Positions 55,954 to 64,000 of a stretch of 64,000 nt of DNA are shown piece by piece. Below the pieces are notes generated by a model. That model saw only the letters and a list, made by a program, of their open reading frames with translations, was not told the DNA's origin and made no database searches. The position numbers and the translations under genes are program-made. Position 1 is the stretch's first letter; each line of letters begins with the position of its first letter. This DNA is from Desulfovibrionaceae bacterium (lineage in GTDB: Bacteria; Desulfobacterota; Desulfovibrionia; Desulfovibrionales; Desulfovibrionaceae), in the NCBI GenBank assembly GCA_009782775.1, contig WRIL01000004.1, positions 54,004 to 118,003 on the forward strand, read 5' to 3'.

Positions 55954-56664
55954 TCAGCGGGTGGGTGGACGGATAAAGGCCTGTTCACGGCGGGCATAGC
56001 GCTGCCAGACCTCGTCGTTATTCATGGCCGGATTCTGCTGACGGCCGGAGCCAAGCAGGGCCTGGGCGTCGTTATTCTTGGGCAGGTAATACTCATAGGC
56101 GGCCAAAAGGGCGCCGTCGTGCAGGCGCACCACCCTGGTGGAGATAAAAATTTTATCGCGGCTTTCGGCATAGGCCCCTACCAGCACGGCATGGGCATCA
56201 TAAGAATTGGCCAGGAGTAACAGGCTGTCGCGGGTGAGCATGAACTCCCCGCCTTTCTTTTCAAAACGCAGCGAACCCGAAAGGCGGGCTTCCAGAACCT
56301 TGAAACCCTGCTGGCTGAGCCGCGAGCCGATCTGTTGCGCGCTGAGCCGCCCGAAGGCGGAGGTCTGCTCAAAGTCATCCAGTTCCACCAGGGAAGTGGT
56401 CAGAACACCTGCGCCGGAGCCCATCCTGGGAAGAAGGATGGCCGCCAGAGCGTCGCCGGCCGTAATATTGGCGTTGAGCAAGGAGGCCCCGGACGGAGGA
56501 TCAACGGCCACCGCGTGGGGCAGAGGGTCTGCCAGGGCGCTGGGGGCGAGGCGTCCTTCTCCCCCCAGGGAACAGGCGGTGATCATGATGCCCAGCAGGC
56601 ATAAAAAACCCAGAACGGCCCTTTTTTTCAATTCCGCCCTGTCCATAACCATGACTTTAAGCAT
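55954..56664 (-). CDS. FlgO-like lipoprotein
   Basis: 236 residues from ATG 56664, which has TAGGTG upstream; a GTG three codons earlier is also open. A hydrophobic stretch (about 14-28) ends in ITAC, a lipobox. The body (ILLPRMGSGAGVLTTSLVELDDFEQTSAFGRLSAQQIGSRLSQQGFKVLEARL, and YDAHAVLVGAYAESRDKIFISTRVVRLHDGALLAAYEY) matches the FlgO domain, which in Vibrio belongs to an outer-membrane structure at the flagellar base. The second gene of a pair with the lipoprotein gene upstream; no other flagellar genes lie in the window. Confidence 0.72.
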   Translation of the reverse strand: MLKVMVMDRAELKKRAVLGFLCLLGIMITACSLGGEGRLAPSALADPLPHAVAVDPPSGASLLNANITAGDALAAILLPRMGSGAGVLTTSLVELDDFEQTSAFGRLSAQQIGSRLSQQGFKVLEARLSGSLRFEKKGGEFMLTRDSLLLLANSYDAHAVLVGAYAESRDKIFISTRVVRLHDGALLAAYEYYLPKNNDAQALLGSGRQQNPAMNNDEVWQRYARREQAFIRPPTR

Positions 56665-56673
56665 ACAGATCAC

Positions 56674-57312
56674 CTACTTACGAATAATTCTGACGTTGCG
56701 CAGACTTTCCGCCAGAGGATCGTGCGCCTGGGGGTCTTTGTACAAATCCAGATCCGCGTCGTTGATATAGCGGACGCTGGCGCAGTGCATAATAAAACGG
56801 TTGCGGTGGAACATCCGGGCCTGAACAACGACCTCATGGTTGGAACCCGGCCCGCGCTCGCCATCCGGAGAATAACGGGCAAAACGCGAAGGATCGAAAG
56901 GCACGGTCTGCACGGCGTATTCCAGGAGGATGCTCCCCGCCTCCCGGCTATGGGAAACTTGCAGGCCGCGGGATACCAGCTCGGCCCTTAAAAAATTATA
57001 AAAAGCCACCGTAAAGGGACGGTTGTTGGGCACGGCCACATAAAGCGGATACTCCAGCAAATCGTCGCGATCCGCATAGGCCTTGTAAACCCTCTCGGCC
57101 ACATCCACCGCCATGTCCCGCCAATGTTCCGCAGCCTGGGCGGTCAACTGGGCAAAAGCCTGGTGATCTTCGGGCAGCGGCACCGGCGAAGTCAGAACCA
57201 GGCCGCGATCATACGGGTCAGGGGGCGGCTCGGCGGGTTTGCCGGCACAGGCGGCCGACAGGCAACAAAGCGCCCCGAGGAGGAATATGCTTAAACACGG
57301 TCTATATAACAT
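56674..57312 (-). CDS. Lipoprotein paired with FlgO-like protein
   Basis: 212 residues from ATG 57312 with AAGGTGA upstream; ATG 57327 is the alternative. The signal peptide ends in LSAAC. A conserved-looking body has VAERVYKAYADRDDLLEYPLYV, PFTVAFYNFLRAELVSRGLQVS and ILLEYAVQTVPF, suggesting an alpha/beta domain like that of other outer-membrane assembly lipoproteins. I do not recognise the family. It is 9 bases before the FlgO-like gene, so both probably act together at the outer membrane. It is divergent from glyQ. Confidence 0.65.
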   Translation of the reverse strand: MLYRPCLSIFLLGALCCLSAACAGKPAEPPPDPYDRGLVLTSPVPLPEDHQAFAQLTAQAAEHWRDMAVDVAERVYKAYADRDDLLEYPLYVAVPNNRPFTVAFYNFLRAELVSRGLQVSHSREAGSILLEYAVQTVPFDPSRFARYSPDGERGPGSNHEVVVQARMFHRNRFIMHCASVRYINDADLDLYKDPQAHDPLAESLRNVRIIRK

Positions 57313-57440
57313 GAGCGTCACCTTCATTGCTCATATCGGATGAAGAGCCGGATTCTTGAGGGCGGCGCGGGGTTAATTATGTCATTTACTGTACGTCCCG
57401 GTCAGGGTATGGGGGAATAAATCATTTGGAGCTTACGTCC

Positions 57441-58331
57441 ATGACCTTTCAAAAGCTGATCCTCAGTCTGCAGAATTTTTGGGCCGGCCGGGGCTGCGTC
57501 CTCCAGCAACCCTATGATATCGAGTGCGGCGCAGGAACCTTCAACCCGGCCACCTTCCTGCGGGTGATCGGGCCGGAGCCGTGGAACGCCGCCTATGTGG
57601 AACCTTCCCGCCGCCCCAAGGACGGGCGTTATGGCGAGAACCCCAACCGCCTGCAACATTATTTCCAGTTCCAGGTAATCCTCAAGCCTTCGCCGGAGGA
57701 CGTGCAGGAACAGTACCTGGAAAGCCTGACCGCCCTGGGCATCAGGGCTGAAGAACACGACATCCGCTTTGTGGAGGATGACTGGGAATCTCCCACCCTG
57801 GGGGCCTGGGGGCTGGGCTGGGAGGTCTGGCTAAACGGCATGGAGGTGACCCAGTTCACCTACTTTCAGCAAATCGGCGGGGTGGACCTCGTCCCTACCA
57901 GCGTGGAGCTGACCTACGGGCTGGAACGCCTGTGCATGTACCTGCAGGAAAAGGAATCCGTTTACGATTTGGCCTGGAATGAAGAGGTCAGCTACGGGCA
58001 GATCTACCAGCGCAACGAAGTGGAACAGTCCCGCTTCAATTTCGCGGCCAGCGATCCGGAACTCCTGCTCCGCCATTTCGCCGATTACGAACGGGAAGCC
58101 ACACGCCTGGCCGATCTCGGCCTGATCATGCCGGCCTATGACTATACCATGAAAAGCTCGCACACTTTCAACCTTCTGGACGCCAGGGGGGCCATTTCCA
58201 TCACCGAACGGGCCGCCTACATCGGCAGGGTGCGCAGGCTGGCCTCCCTGGTGGCCGGACTTTATGCCGAACAACGAAAAGAACTGGGCTATCCCATGCT
58301 TGAAGGACGCCCCGCTCCGGAAAACGCCTGA
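57441..58331 (+). CDS. glyQ: Glycyl-tRNA synthetase alpha subunit
   Basis: 296 residues from ATG 57441 with GGAG ten bases upstream. It begins [19 protein letters not shown] and has [36 protein letters not shown] and [16 protein letters not shown], all typical of GlyQ, which holds the class II catalytic core. It acts with GlyS as alpha2beta2, encoded 11 bases downstream. Confidence 0.97.
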   Translation: MTFQKLILSLQNFWAGRGCVLQQPYDIECGAGTFNPATFLRVIGPEPWNAAYVEPSRRPKDGRYGENPNRLQHYFQFQVILKPSPEDVQEQYLESLTALGIRAEEHDIRFVEDDWESPTLGAWGLGWEVWLNGMEVTQFTYFQQIGGVDLVPTSVELTYGLERLCMYLQEKESVYDLAWNEEVSYGQIYQRNEVEQSRFNFAASDPELLLRHFADYEREATRLADLGLIMPAYDYTMKSSHTFNLLDARGAISITERAAYIGRVRRLASLVAGLYAEQRKELGYPMLEGRPAPENA

Positions 58332-58342
58332 AGAGGTTTGCC

Positions 58343-60439
58343 ATGCCCGAAAAAACATCCTCTTTTGTGCTGGAAATCGGAATGGAGGAACTGCCGGCCC
58401 GTTTTCTGGAAGGACTGGAACAGGACCTGCGCCAAAAATTCACCGCGGCCTTCCGGAACGCCGGGCTTGCCCACGGACGGATGACCGTCAGTTCTTCTCC
58501 GCGCCGGGCTTCGGTATATGTGGAGGATCTGGCGGCTGAAACCGCGAAAAGCGAAAACATCGTCACCGGCCCGCCGTTGCGGGCGGCCTTTTCTTCTGAC
58601 GGCAAACCCTCCAAAGCCGCGGAAGGCTTTGCCCGTAGCCAGGGAGTAACCCTGGAGGAAACCTTCCGGCTGGAGACGGATAAAGGCGAATACCTGGCCG
58701 CCAGGGTTAAAAGCGGCGGAGAAGCGGCCGGGGAGATCCTCACCCGCCTCTGCCCGGAGATTATCGCCTCCTTAAGCTTCCCCAAACGCATGCGCTGGGG
58801 GAGCGGCTCTTTCACCTTTGCCCGCCCTCTGCGCTGGCTGCTGGCCCTGCTGGATCAGGAGCCCCTTTCCTTCAGGGTGGGAAACGAAAACTCCGGACGC
58901 CTTACCTTCGGACACCGGGTACACGGCTACGGGCCTTTCAGCCTGAAAGACGCGGCCGGTTATTTTACCCTGTTGCGGGACAAGGCCGGGGTGCTGCCCA
59001 CCGGCCGGGAGCGGACCGAAGCCATCCGGACCGGGGGAGATCGCCTGGCCGGACAGGCCGGCGGCCGCGTGCTCTGGAAGGAGAGCCTGCTGGACGAAGT
59101 GGCCGGACTCGGCGAACACCCGGTCCCCCTGCTGGGTTCCTTTGACCCGGCCTTCCTGGAAGTCCCCAGAGAGGTGCTGCTCAGCAGCATGGAACACCAC
59201 CAGAAGAGTTTCGGACTGGAAAACGCCGCTGGGGATCTCCTGCCCAATTTTCTGACCGTGCTCAACCTGAACCCCAAGGATGAAAATCTGGTACGCAAAG
59301 GCTGGGAGCGGGTGTTGCGCGCCCGCCTGGAAGACGCGCGCTTCTTCTGGCATGAGGATCTACGCGAAAACTTTGATGACTGGCTCACGCGGCTGGACAA
59401 GGTCATCTTCCTGGCTGGCCTGGGGAGCATGGGAGAGCGGACGCGGCGGATCAGCCGCCTGGCCGCATGGATCGCCGGCCGGATGGCAGGAGCGCGGCCG
59501 GAGGACGCGGCCAGGGCCGGACTTTTGTCCAAGGCCGACCTGGTTACGGCCATGGTCGGGGAATTCGACACCCTGCAAGGCATCATGGGCTCCATCTATG
59601 CCGCGAAAAAAGGCGAAAACCCGGCGGTCAGCGCGGCCCTGGCCGAGCAGTACCTGCCCGCCGGCCCGGAAAGCTCCCTGCCGGGCACCCTGTGCGGGGC
59701 GGCGGTCGCCCTGGCCGACAAGGCCGATACCCTTGCCGGCTGTTTCAGCCTGGGAATCGTCCCCAGCGGGACAGCCGACCCCTACGCCCTACGCCGGGCC
59801 GCCTTGGGCATCGCCAGGATCCTGAACGAAAAGAAACTGCGCCTGGATGTTTCCGCCATCTTCGCCCAGGCCCTGTACGGATATCCCGCCGGCGCCGGCA
59901 AGCAGAATCCGGAAGCCACCCTGGAACAACTGAACCGCTTTTTCGCCCAACGCCTGAAAAATTACTTCACCGGCCAAGGAGCGGAGACCCTGCTGGCGGA
60001 GTCGGTCATCTCCGCCGGCTGCCGCGATGTCTGGGGGGCATCCGCCCGCCTGGGCGCCCTGCGGCGTTTCAGCTCCACCCCCGGTTTCAGCGCGGCGGTT
60101 CTGACCTTCAAACGTCCGGCCAATATCCTGCGCAAACAGGGCAAGCTCGCAGAAACAAACCATGGCTATGACCCGGCGCTTTTGCTGGAACCCGCGGAAC
60201 AGGCCTTAGCCCTGGCCCTGGAACAGACCCGCCCGGACTTCGAACGCCTCCTGGCCGCCGATGCCTTTGACGATCTCTTTGCGCGGCTGCCGGCCTTGAA
60301 ACCGGCGGTGGACGCCTTTTTCAACGAGGTCATGGTCATGTGCGAGGACGAAAATCTGCGCGGCAACCGCCTGCGCCTCCTGCGCTCCCTGGTGGACCTC
60401 CTGGGCCGGCTCACCGACTTTGAAGCCTTGCAGGTCTGA
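58343..60439 (+). CDS. glyS: Glycyl-tRNA synthetase beta subunit
   Basis: 698 residues, normal for GlyS. FVLEIGMEELPARFLEGLEQDL at the start, FPKRMRWGSGSFTFARPLRWLLAL, EHHQKSFGLEN and SKADLVTAMVGEFDTLQGIMG are family hallmarks; the C-terminal anticodon-binding part ends in FNEVMVMCEDENLRGNRLRLL. AGAGG precedes the ATG. Confidence 0.97.
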   Translation: MPEKTSSFVLEIGMEELPARFLEGLEQDLRQKFTAAFRNAGLAHGRMTVSSSPRRASVYVEDLAAETAKSENIVTGPPLRAAFSSDGKPSKAAEGFARSQGVTLEETFRLETDKGEYLAARVKSGGEAAGEILTRLCPEIIASLSFPKRMRWGSGSFTFARPLRWLLALLDQEPLSFRVGNENSGRLTFGHRVHGYGPFSLKDAAGYFTLLRDKAGVLPTGRERTEAIRTGGDRLAGQAGGRVLWKESLLDEVAGLGEHPVPLLGSFDPAFLEVPREVLLSSMEHHQKSFGLENAAGDLLPNFLTVLNLNPKDENLVRKGWERVLRARLEDARFFWHEDLRENFDDWLTRLDKVIFLAGLGSMGERTRRISRLAAWIAGRMAGARPEDAARAGLLSKADLVTAMVGEFDTLQGIMGSIYAAKKGENPAVSAALAEQYLPAGPESSLPGTLCGAAVALADKADTLAGCFSLGIVPSGTADPYALRRAALGIARILNEKKLRLDVSAIFAQALYGYPAGAGKQNPEATLEQLNRFFAQRLKNYFTGQGAETLLAESVISAGCRDVWGASARLGALRRFSSTPGFSAAVLTFKRPANILRKQGKLAETNHGYDPALLLEPAEQALALALEQTRPDFERLLAADAFDDLFARLPALKPAVDAFFNEVMVMCEDENLRGNRLRLLRSLVDLLGRLTDFEALQV

Positions 60440-60454
60440 GACGGACAGAAAGGC

Positions 60455-60943
60455 ATGTCCAGGTTCCTCTCCGCCGTCTGCCTGATCCTGGCCGCCCTGG
60501 CGGCGGCCTGCGCCGATCCGGCCCCGGAGACGCCGGAGGACGGCTACGCCCAGGAAGCGCGGAAATTTTACGCCCGGGCCAGGGTCCTCTGGAACCTGGA
60601 AGAAAAATGCTCAAATCCGGAACTGGCCCTGGAATACCTGGACGCGGCCATCGCCCTGCAACCGGACTATGCCGAGGCCTACCTGCGCAGAGCCATGGCC
60701 GCGGCGGAGATGCGCGACTGGGAAGAAGCCTTCACGGATAGCAGCCGGGGCATCCGCCTCAAACCGGTGGCAGAGCACTACGCATCCCGCGCCCTTATCT
60801 TCATGCGCCAGGGCAATTACCTGGGGGCGCGCAAGGATCTGGAACGCGCCCTGCGCCTGGACAATGGCAACATCAGGGCCAGAGATTTTCTGCGCCGTCT
60901 GGATAAGCTGGAAGCGGATGAACGCGCCCGATCCCCGATCTAA
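60455..60943 (+). CDS. TPR-repeat lipoprotein
   Basis: 162 residues. The signal peptide ends in the lipobox LAAAC (Cys19). Three TPR units follow (NPELALEYLDAAIALQPDYAEAYL, DWEEAFTDSSRGIRLKP, NYLGARKDLERALRLDNGN). It probably acts as a protein-protein scaffold at the inner face of the outer membrane. It begins 15 bases after glyS and may be transcribed with it and with the next lipoprotein gene. Confidence 0.82.
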   Translation: MSRFLSAVCLILAALAAACADPAPETPEDGYAQEARKFYARARVLWNLEEKCSNPELALEYLDAAIALQPDYAEAYLRRAMAAAEMRDWEEAFTDSSRGIRLKPVAEHYASRALIFMRQGNYLGARKDLERALRLDNGNIRARDFLRRLDKLEADERARSPI

Positions 60944-60961
60944 TCCCACCCCGGAGGCCAC

Positions 60962-62071
60962 ATGCCCACCCGTAAAAAATTAATCCCGCCCGCCCTGCTC
61001 CTTTTTCTGGGCCTGCCGGCCGTTCTGCCGACGCTATCCGGTTGCGGCGAAGCCCCCCCCGCGGAAAGGATCAGCCTCAGCGCCTCCCTGGACGGGCAGG
61101 TGCGGACAGCGGCGGCGCCTTTTGCCGGTGAACTCCTCTTTACGGCCACGGTTGGGGAAAACGTGGATATCGGAGGGGAACTCCTGCGCATCAATGCCCT
61201 GCCCCTGGTCTCCACCATGGAAGAGACCAGGAAGAAATGCCTGGGGCTTTACAACGGCATCCCAGAAGGGCACCGCCGGTTGCTGGAGGCCTATGCGCGC
61301 CTGCTGGAAGAGGACCCGGACGGAGGAGAAACCCGCCGCCTCTTCCTGGAGGCGGAAAAAAATGAGGCGGCCCTGCGGCTGGCCCTGGAAGAGGAAAGCG
61401 GGCGGCAGGCCGCTACGAGCCTGAACGCGCGCCGTCTGGAGATAAAAAAGAAACGCTCCGCCCAGGAAAACCAGCGGCTGGCCGCCTTAAGGGTGGAAGA
61501 AGCCCTGGGAGCGGAACGGCTCCGGGAAGCGCAAGAGCGGCACAGCCAGACCTCCCTCCTCCGGGCGGACTTGAAAAAGCGCCTGGACAGGCAGGAAGCG
61601 ATCCTCCGCGCCATTAACAGCGCCCCGCCGGCGCTCCAGGAAAAGCTGGCCGTCCTGAACCAGTTGTTTCTCCAGATCCGGGATCTGGAAAAAAGCCTGG
61701 AACTGGCCGGGGTGCCCGCGCCGGAGGGAGGCCTGGTGATCTTCCGGCTGAAGCGGGTAGGGGAGAGGCTAAATGCCGGAGAAAACGCGCTTTACTACCT
61801 GGCCGGAACAGGGGGCGAACTAAGCCTGACAGCCCTCTTCGCCCCGGCCCTGGCCAAGGAGATCCGATCCGGCAGCCCCTGCGTGGCGGAGATCGGCGAC
61901 CTCCGCCTGCCCGGCCTGGTCAGCGAACCGCTGCCTTACATCCGGCAAGGCCGGGATACGCCCGCACCCTTCCGCATCGTTCTGGAGACGGCCCGGCTGG
62001 AGGAGCTGGGCGGCCTGGACCCGGAGCGGGAAATACAAGTGCGGGTAGAAAATATCCGTAATAACCGATAG
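60962..62071 (+). CDS. Lipoprotein resembling a periplasmic adaptor (HlyD-type)
   Basis: 369 residues with a signal peptide ending in LSGC. After it, DGQVRTAAAPFAGELLFTATVGENVDIGGELLRI looks like the split lipoyl half-motif of membrane-fusion proteins. Residues about 90-235 form a charged coiled coil. The second half-motif (PEGGLVIFRLKRVGERLNAGENALYYL) and a beta-barrel-like tail follow. It therefore looks like an efflux or secretion adaptor, but no pump, ABC or outer-membrane channel gene is adjacent. GGAGG precedes the ATG. Confidence 0.68.
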   Translation: MPTRKKLIPPALLLFLGLPAVLPTLSGCGEAPPAERISLSASLDGQVRTAAAPFAGELLFTATVGENVDIGGELLRINALPLVSTMEETRKKCLGLYNGIPEGHRRLLEAYARLLEEDPDGGETRRLFLEAEKNEAALRLALEEESGRQAATSLNARRLEIKKKRSAQENQRLAALRVEEALGAERLREAQERHSQTSLLRADLKKRLDRQEAILRAINSAPPALQEKLAVLNQLFLQIRDLEKSLELAGVPAPEGGLVIFRLKRVGERLNAGENALYYLAGTGGELSLTALFAPALAKEIRSGSPCVAEIGDLRLPGLVSEPLPYIRQGRDTPAPFRIVLETARLEELGGLDPEREIQVRVENIRNNR

Positions 62072-62151
62072 ACGGTCAGCCCCGGAACAGATACGACAAC
62101 TTGACAAGGCCGCTTTTATTTTGAGATGTATGCGTGTAAATAAGGAGGCTC

Positions 62152-62577
62152 ATGCCTAACAAACATTCACGCCGCCGCATAGGATTAACCATTACATGCC
62201 AGGCCGGCCCGGAAGACGCGCACCAGATAGAGTGCGCCCACTATGCCCCTCGCACGCCGGAAACCAACCCCAAGAAGATTGAATACCAAAAACTCCATTC
62301 ATTATACTGCAAGTATAGGAATCTATACGGATACTGCGACTACACCGAGTCCGGAGACGCCGCGTTTCTGGCCGACATGTCACAACAAGCGCTATGGCAG
62401 CCCATAGAAACAGCGCCGAAAAACGCGGACATTATCATATACGCCAATAGCGGAGAATACTGGAAAGTCGGCCAGGGAGAGCGCCGCTCCGGCGGTAAAG
62501 GCTGGCGATTCAAGGGGGAATCCTCCATTGTGTTCCCAACGCATTGGATGTCCCTGCCTGAGCCGCCGAAAGAGTAA
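62152..62577 (+). CDS. DUF551-type protein of phage character
   Basis: 141 residues. The last 60 residues (WQPIETAPKNADIIIYANSGEYWKVG and VFPTHWMSLPEPPKE) match the DUF551 pattern common in phage and prophage genomes. The first 80 residues are polar with several cysteines and are not recognised. AAGGAGG lies just before the ATG. Base composition is lower in GC than the flanking glyS and rimP, suggesting transfer. No other phage gene lies beside it. Confidence 0.65.
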   Translation: MPNKHSRRRIGLTITCQAGPEDAHQIECAHYAPRTPETNPKKIEYQKLHSLYCKYRNLYGYCDYTESGDAAFLADMSQQALWQPIETAPKNADIIIYANSGEYWKVGQGERRSGGKGWRFKGESSIVFPTHWMSLPEPPKE

Positions 62578-62630
62578 TGGCCGCCGGAACGCCCTGCCGG
62601 CTTCCGTTGAAAAAAATTTGCGCGCCCCGG

Positions 62631-62659
62631 TTGACAGGCATCCCGCAAAAAGATAATTC
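62631..62659 (+). promoter_or_regulatory. Probable promoter of rimP-nusA
   Basis: TTGACA, a 17-base spacer and TAATTC, about 100 bases before rimP. GATAAT two bases earlier is an alternative -10 with a shorter spacer. Confidence 0.5.
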
Positions 62660-62719
62660 AAGCCAGCCGGGAAAGGTTCCCAATCCCGGCTCATTCTGGG
62701 GGCAAGTTTCCTCCCTTCA

Positions 62720-62746
62720 GGGTGGCCTTACGGCCCCCTTTTTTTT
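62720..62746 (+). terminator. Intrinsic terminator in the rimP leader (possible attenuator)
   Basis: GGGTGGCC, loop TTAC, GGCCCCC, then eight T. It stands between the promoter at 62631 and the rimP ATG at 62761. A second hairpin (GCCGGGA/TCCCGGC, 62665-62690) lies upstream in the same leader. Confidence 0.8.
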
Positions 62747-62760
62747 GGCGGTTAAAAGGT

Positions 62761-63378
62761 ATGACGGATTCCCAGCAGAAAAAAATCGCGGCCCTGGCCT
62801 CTCCCCTGCTGGCCTCTCTGGGGCTGGATCTCTGGGGCCTGGAATTCATTCCAGCCAGACGGACCATTCTGCGCCTGTACATTGAATCCGCCGGGAACGG
62901 CGCGGGAATTAACGAATGCGAAAAGGCCTCCCGCCTCATCGGGCTGGCTCTGGACGCGGAGGAGATCATCCCCTCCTCCTACATACTGGAGATTTCCACC
63001 CCCGGTCTGGAAAAACCCCTGTTCACCCCGGAACAACTGGCCACCCAATTGGATAAGGAAGTGGAAATCATACTGAATACGCCGGTTCCGGCCTTTCCGG
63101 GCCGCAAAAAATTTTCCGGGCTCCTGCGCGAGGCCCTGCCGCCGGAAGGGGGAGCCCCCTGGCGTTTCGGCCTGCGCCCGCAAGGACAAGAAGACGGGGC
63201 CCCGGACCTGTCCTTTGACTGGACGCAGGTTAAAAAGGCGCGCCTGCTGTATATCTGGCCGGAAAAACCCGGCGTCCCGGACAAGAGCAAATCCCGCCGC
63301 CCCTCCAAAAACGAAAAACCAAAACTCCGGGCCGACGCGCAACAAACGACAGGCCCTTCCTCCGGAGGAAAGAAATGA
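62761..63378 (+). CDS. rimP: Ribosome maturation factor RimP
   Basis: 205 residues from ATG 62761; starts further upstream would run through the terminator hairpin. The N-terminal domain has LGLDLWGLEFIPARRTILRLYIE and the C-terminal domain SYILEISTPGLEKPLF. A long basic, serine- and lysine-rich tail (about 170-205) is added. RimP helps mature the 30S subunit. Its stop overlaps the nusA start as ATGA, the usual rimP-nusA order. Confidence 0.95.
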   Translation: MTDSQQKKIAALASPLLASLGLDLWGLEFIPARRTILRLYIESAGNGAGINECEKASRLIGLALDAEEIIPSSYILEISTPGLEKPLFTPEQLATQLDKEVEIILNTPVPAFPGRKKFSGLLREALPPEGGAPWRFGLRPQGQEDGAPDLSFDWTQVKKARLLYIWPEKPGVPDKSKSRRPSKNEKPKLRADAQQTTGPSSGGKK

Positions 63379-64000
63379 GCATGGAACTGAAAAAGGCCAT
63401 CGAGCAGATCAGCAAGGACAAAGGCCTGGATCGCGTGATGTTGATCCGCACCCTGGAGGACGCGGTGCGGACCTCGGTGGAACGCAAATACGGCTCCGAC
63501 CTGGACATAGAAGTCAGTTTTGACGAGGAAAACGGCGACATCAACGTCTTCCATTACAAGATCGTGGTGGAAGACCCCGGGGACGACAACACCCAGATCA
63601 GCCTGGAAGAGGCCCGGCGGCATGACCCCAGCGTCCAGTTGGAGGATGAAATGGGCTTCCGCCTGCGGGTGGAGGACTTGGGACGCATCGCCGCCCAGTC
63701 GGCCAAACAGGTGATTATCCAGCGCATGCGCGACGCGGAGCAGGAAATCATTTATACGGAATACAAGGATCGCAAAAATGAAATAGTCTCCGGCATCATC
63801 CTGCGCCGGGACAAGGTCGGCTGGATCGTCAACCTGGGGCGCACCGAGGCCCTTTTGCCCAAGGAAGAGCAAATCCCCCGCGAACACTATAAACGCGGGG
63901 ATCGCCTACAGGCCCTGATCGTGGACGTGCACAAGGAAGGGCGCGGACCGCAGATCATCATCTCCCGCTCACACCGCGACTACATGGCGGGCCTCTTCAA
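63375..64000 (+). CDS. nusA: Transcription factor NusA (3' end outside window)
   Basis: The first 208 residues of NusA: the N-terminal RNA-polymerase-binding domain (LKKAIEQISKDKGLD, VMLIRTLEDAVRTSVERKYG) and the start of the S1 domain (IVSGIILRRDKVGWIVNLGRTEALLP) leading to IISRSHRDYMAGLF. KH domains lie beyond the edge. GGAGG precedes the ATG. NusA controls pausing and termination and may act on the terminator in the leader of its own operon. Confidence 0.96.
   Translation, partial: MSMELKKAIEQISKDKGLDRVMLIRTLEDAVRTSVERKYGSDLDIEVSFDEENGDINVFHYKIVVEDPGDDNTQISLEEARRHDPSVQLEDEMGFRLRVEDLGRIAAQSAKQVIIQRMRDAEQEIIYTEYKDRKNEIVSGIILRRDKVGWIVNLGRTEALLPKEEQIPREHYKRGDRLQALIVDVHKEGRGPQIIISRSHRDYMAGLF

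Noticed and set aside
57313..57440. T-box-type leader upstream of glyQ
   Set aside because: No T-box sequence or stem I features; T-boxes are rare outside Gram-positive bacteria.
1..64000. CRISPR array or complete insertion sequence
   Set aside because: No regularly spaced repeats were seen, and the only transposase text is the short IS3 fragment at 11332.

Overview
The window looks like chromosomal DNA of an anaerobic, motile, Gram-negative bacterium, most likely a sulfate-reducer-type deltaproteobacterium (Desulfovibrionaceae or a close relative). The clues are GC-rich housekeeping genes, an anaerobic ribonucleotide reductase with its radical-SAM activase, indolepyruvate:ferredoxin oxidoreductase, a DUF362 ferredoxin protein, many lipoproteins with clear lipoboxes, two-subunit GlyQ/GlyS, and many chemotaxis and cyclic-nucleotide signalling proteins. 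The taxonomic call is inference; no marker here settles it.

Region 1 (1-10,740) is core-like. A minus-strand set holds a Tat-exported WD40 protein cut by the left edge, a DEAD-box helicase and a small membrane protein. Plus-strand genes follow for an NlpC/P60 lipoprotein, a cyclophilin, a DUF362 ferredoxin protein, a DUF721 protein, a large hybrid histidine kinase, serS and tRNA-Lys(TTT).

Region 2 (10,740-15,370) is a decayed accessory patch beside the tRNA. It has an ERF recombinase fragment, an IS3 transposase fragment joined in frame to a RelB/DinJ antitoxin tail, two pieces resembling XRE regulator ends around an intact thioesterase, a chemotaxis receptor and a broken small lipoprotein gene.

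Region 3 (15,370-37,805) holds three metabolic cassettes. The first is for aryl-ketoacid oxidation (SSS symporter, acyl-CoA ligase, iorA, iorB, PaaK-type ligase, ACT protein). The second is for arsenic methylation and export (arsR, arsM, an ArsP-like permease, a small thioredoxin). The third is a C-P lyase pathway (phnGHIJKLN, terminator, phnCDEM, a DUF1045 2H phosphoesterase and an MFS transporter).

Region 4 (37,850-49,350) is signalling and cell surface. Two divergent diguanylate cyclases, one with a haem-c motif, are followed by an MmcQ/YjbR protein, a second chemotaxis receptor related to the first, a tiny lipoprotein, and a minus-strand trio: a FecR-domain protein, a Slam-like TPR/beta-barrel protein and a CHASE2 adenylate cyclase.

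Region 5 (49,500-64,000) starts with very GC-rich DNA carrying an M20-fold protein whose catalytic positions are replaced, overlapping a membrane-bound LuxR regulator. Then come a SprA-like metalloprotease, nrdD-nrdG, a FlgO-like lipoprotein pair, glyQS, two lipoproteins, a phage-type DUF551 gene, and rimP-nusA behind a promoter and a strong intrinsic terminator that suggests attenuation. nusA runs off the right edge.
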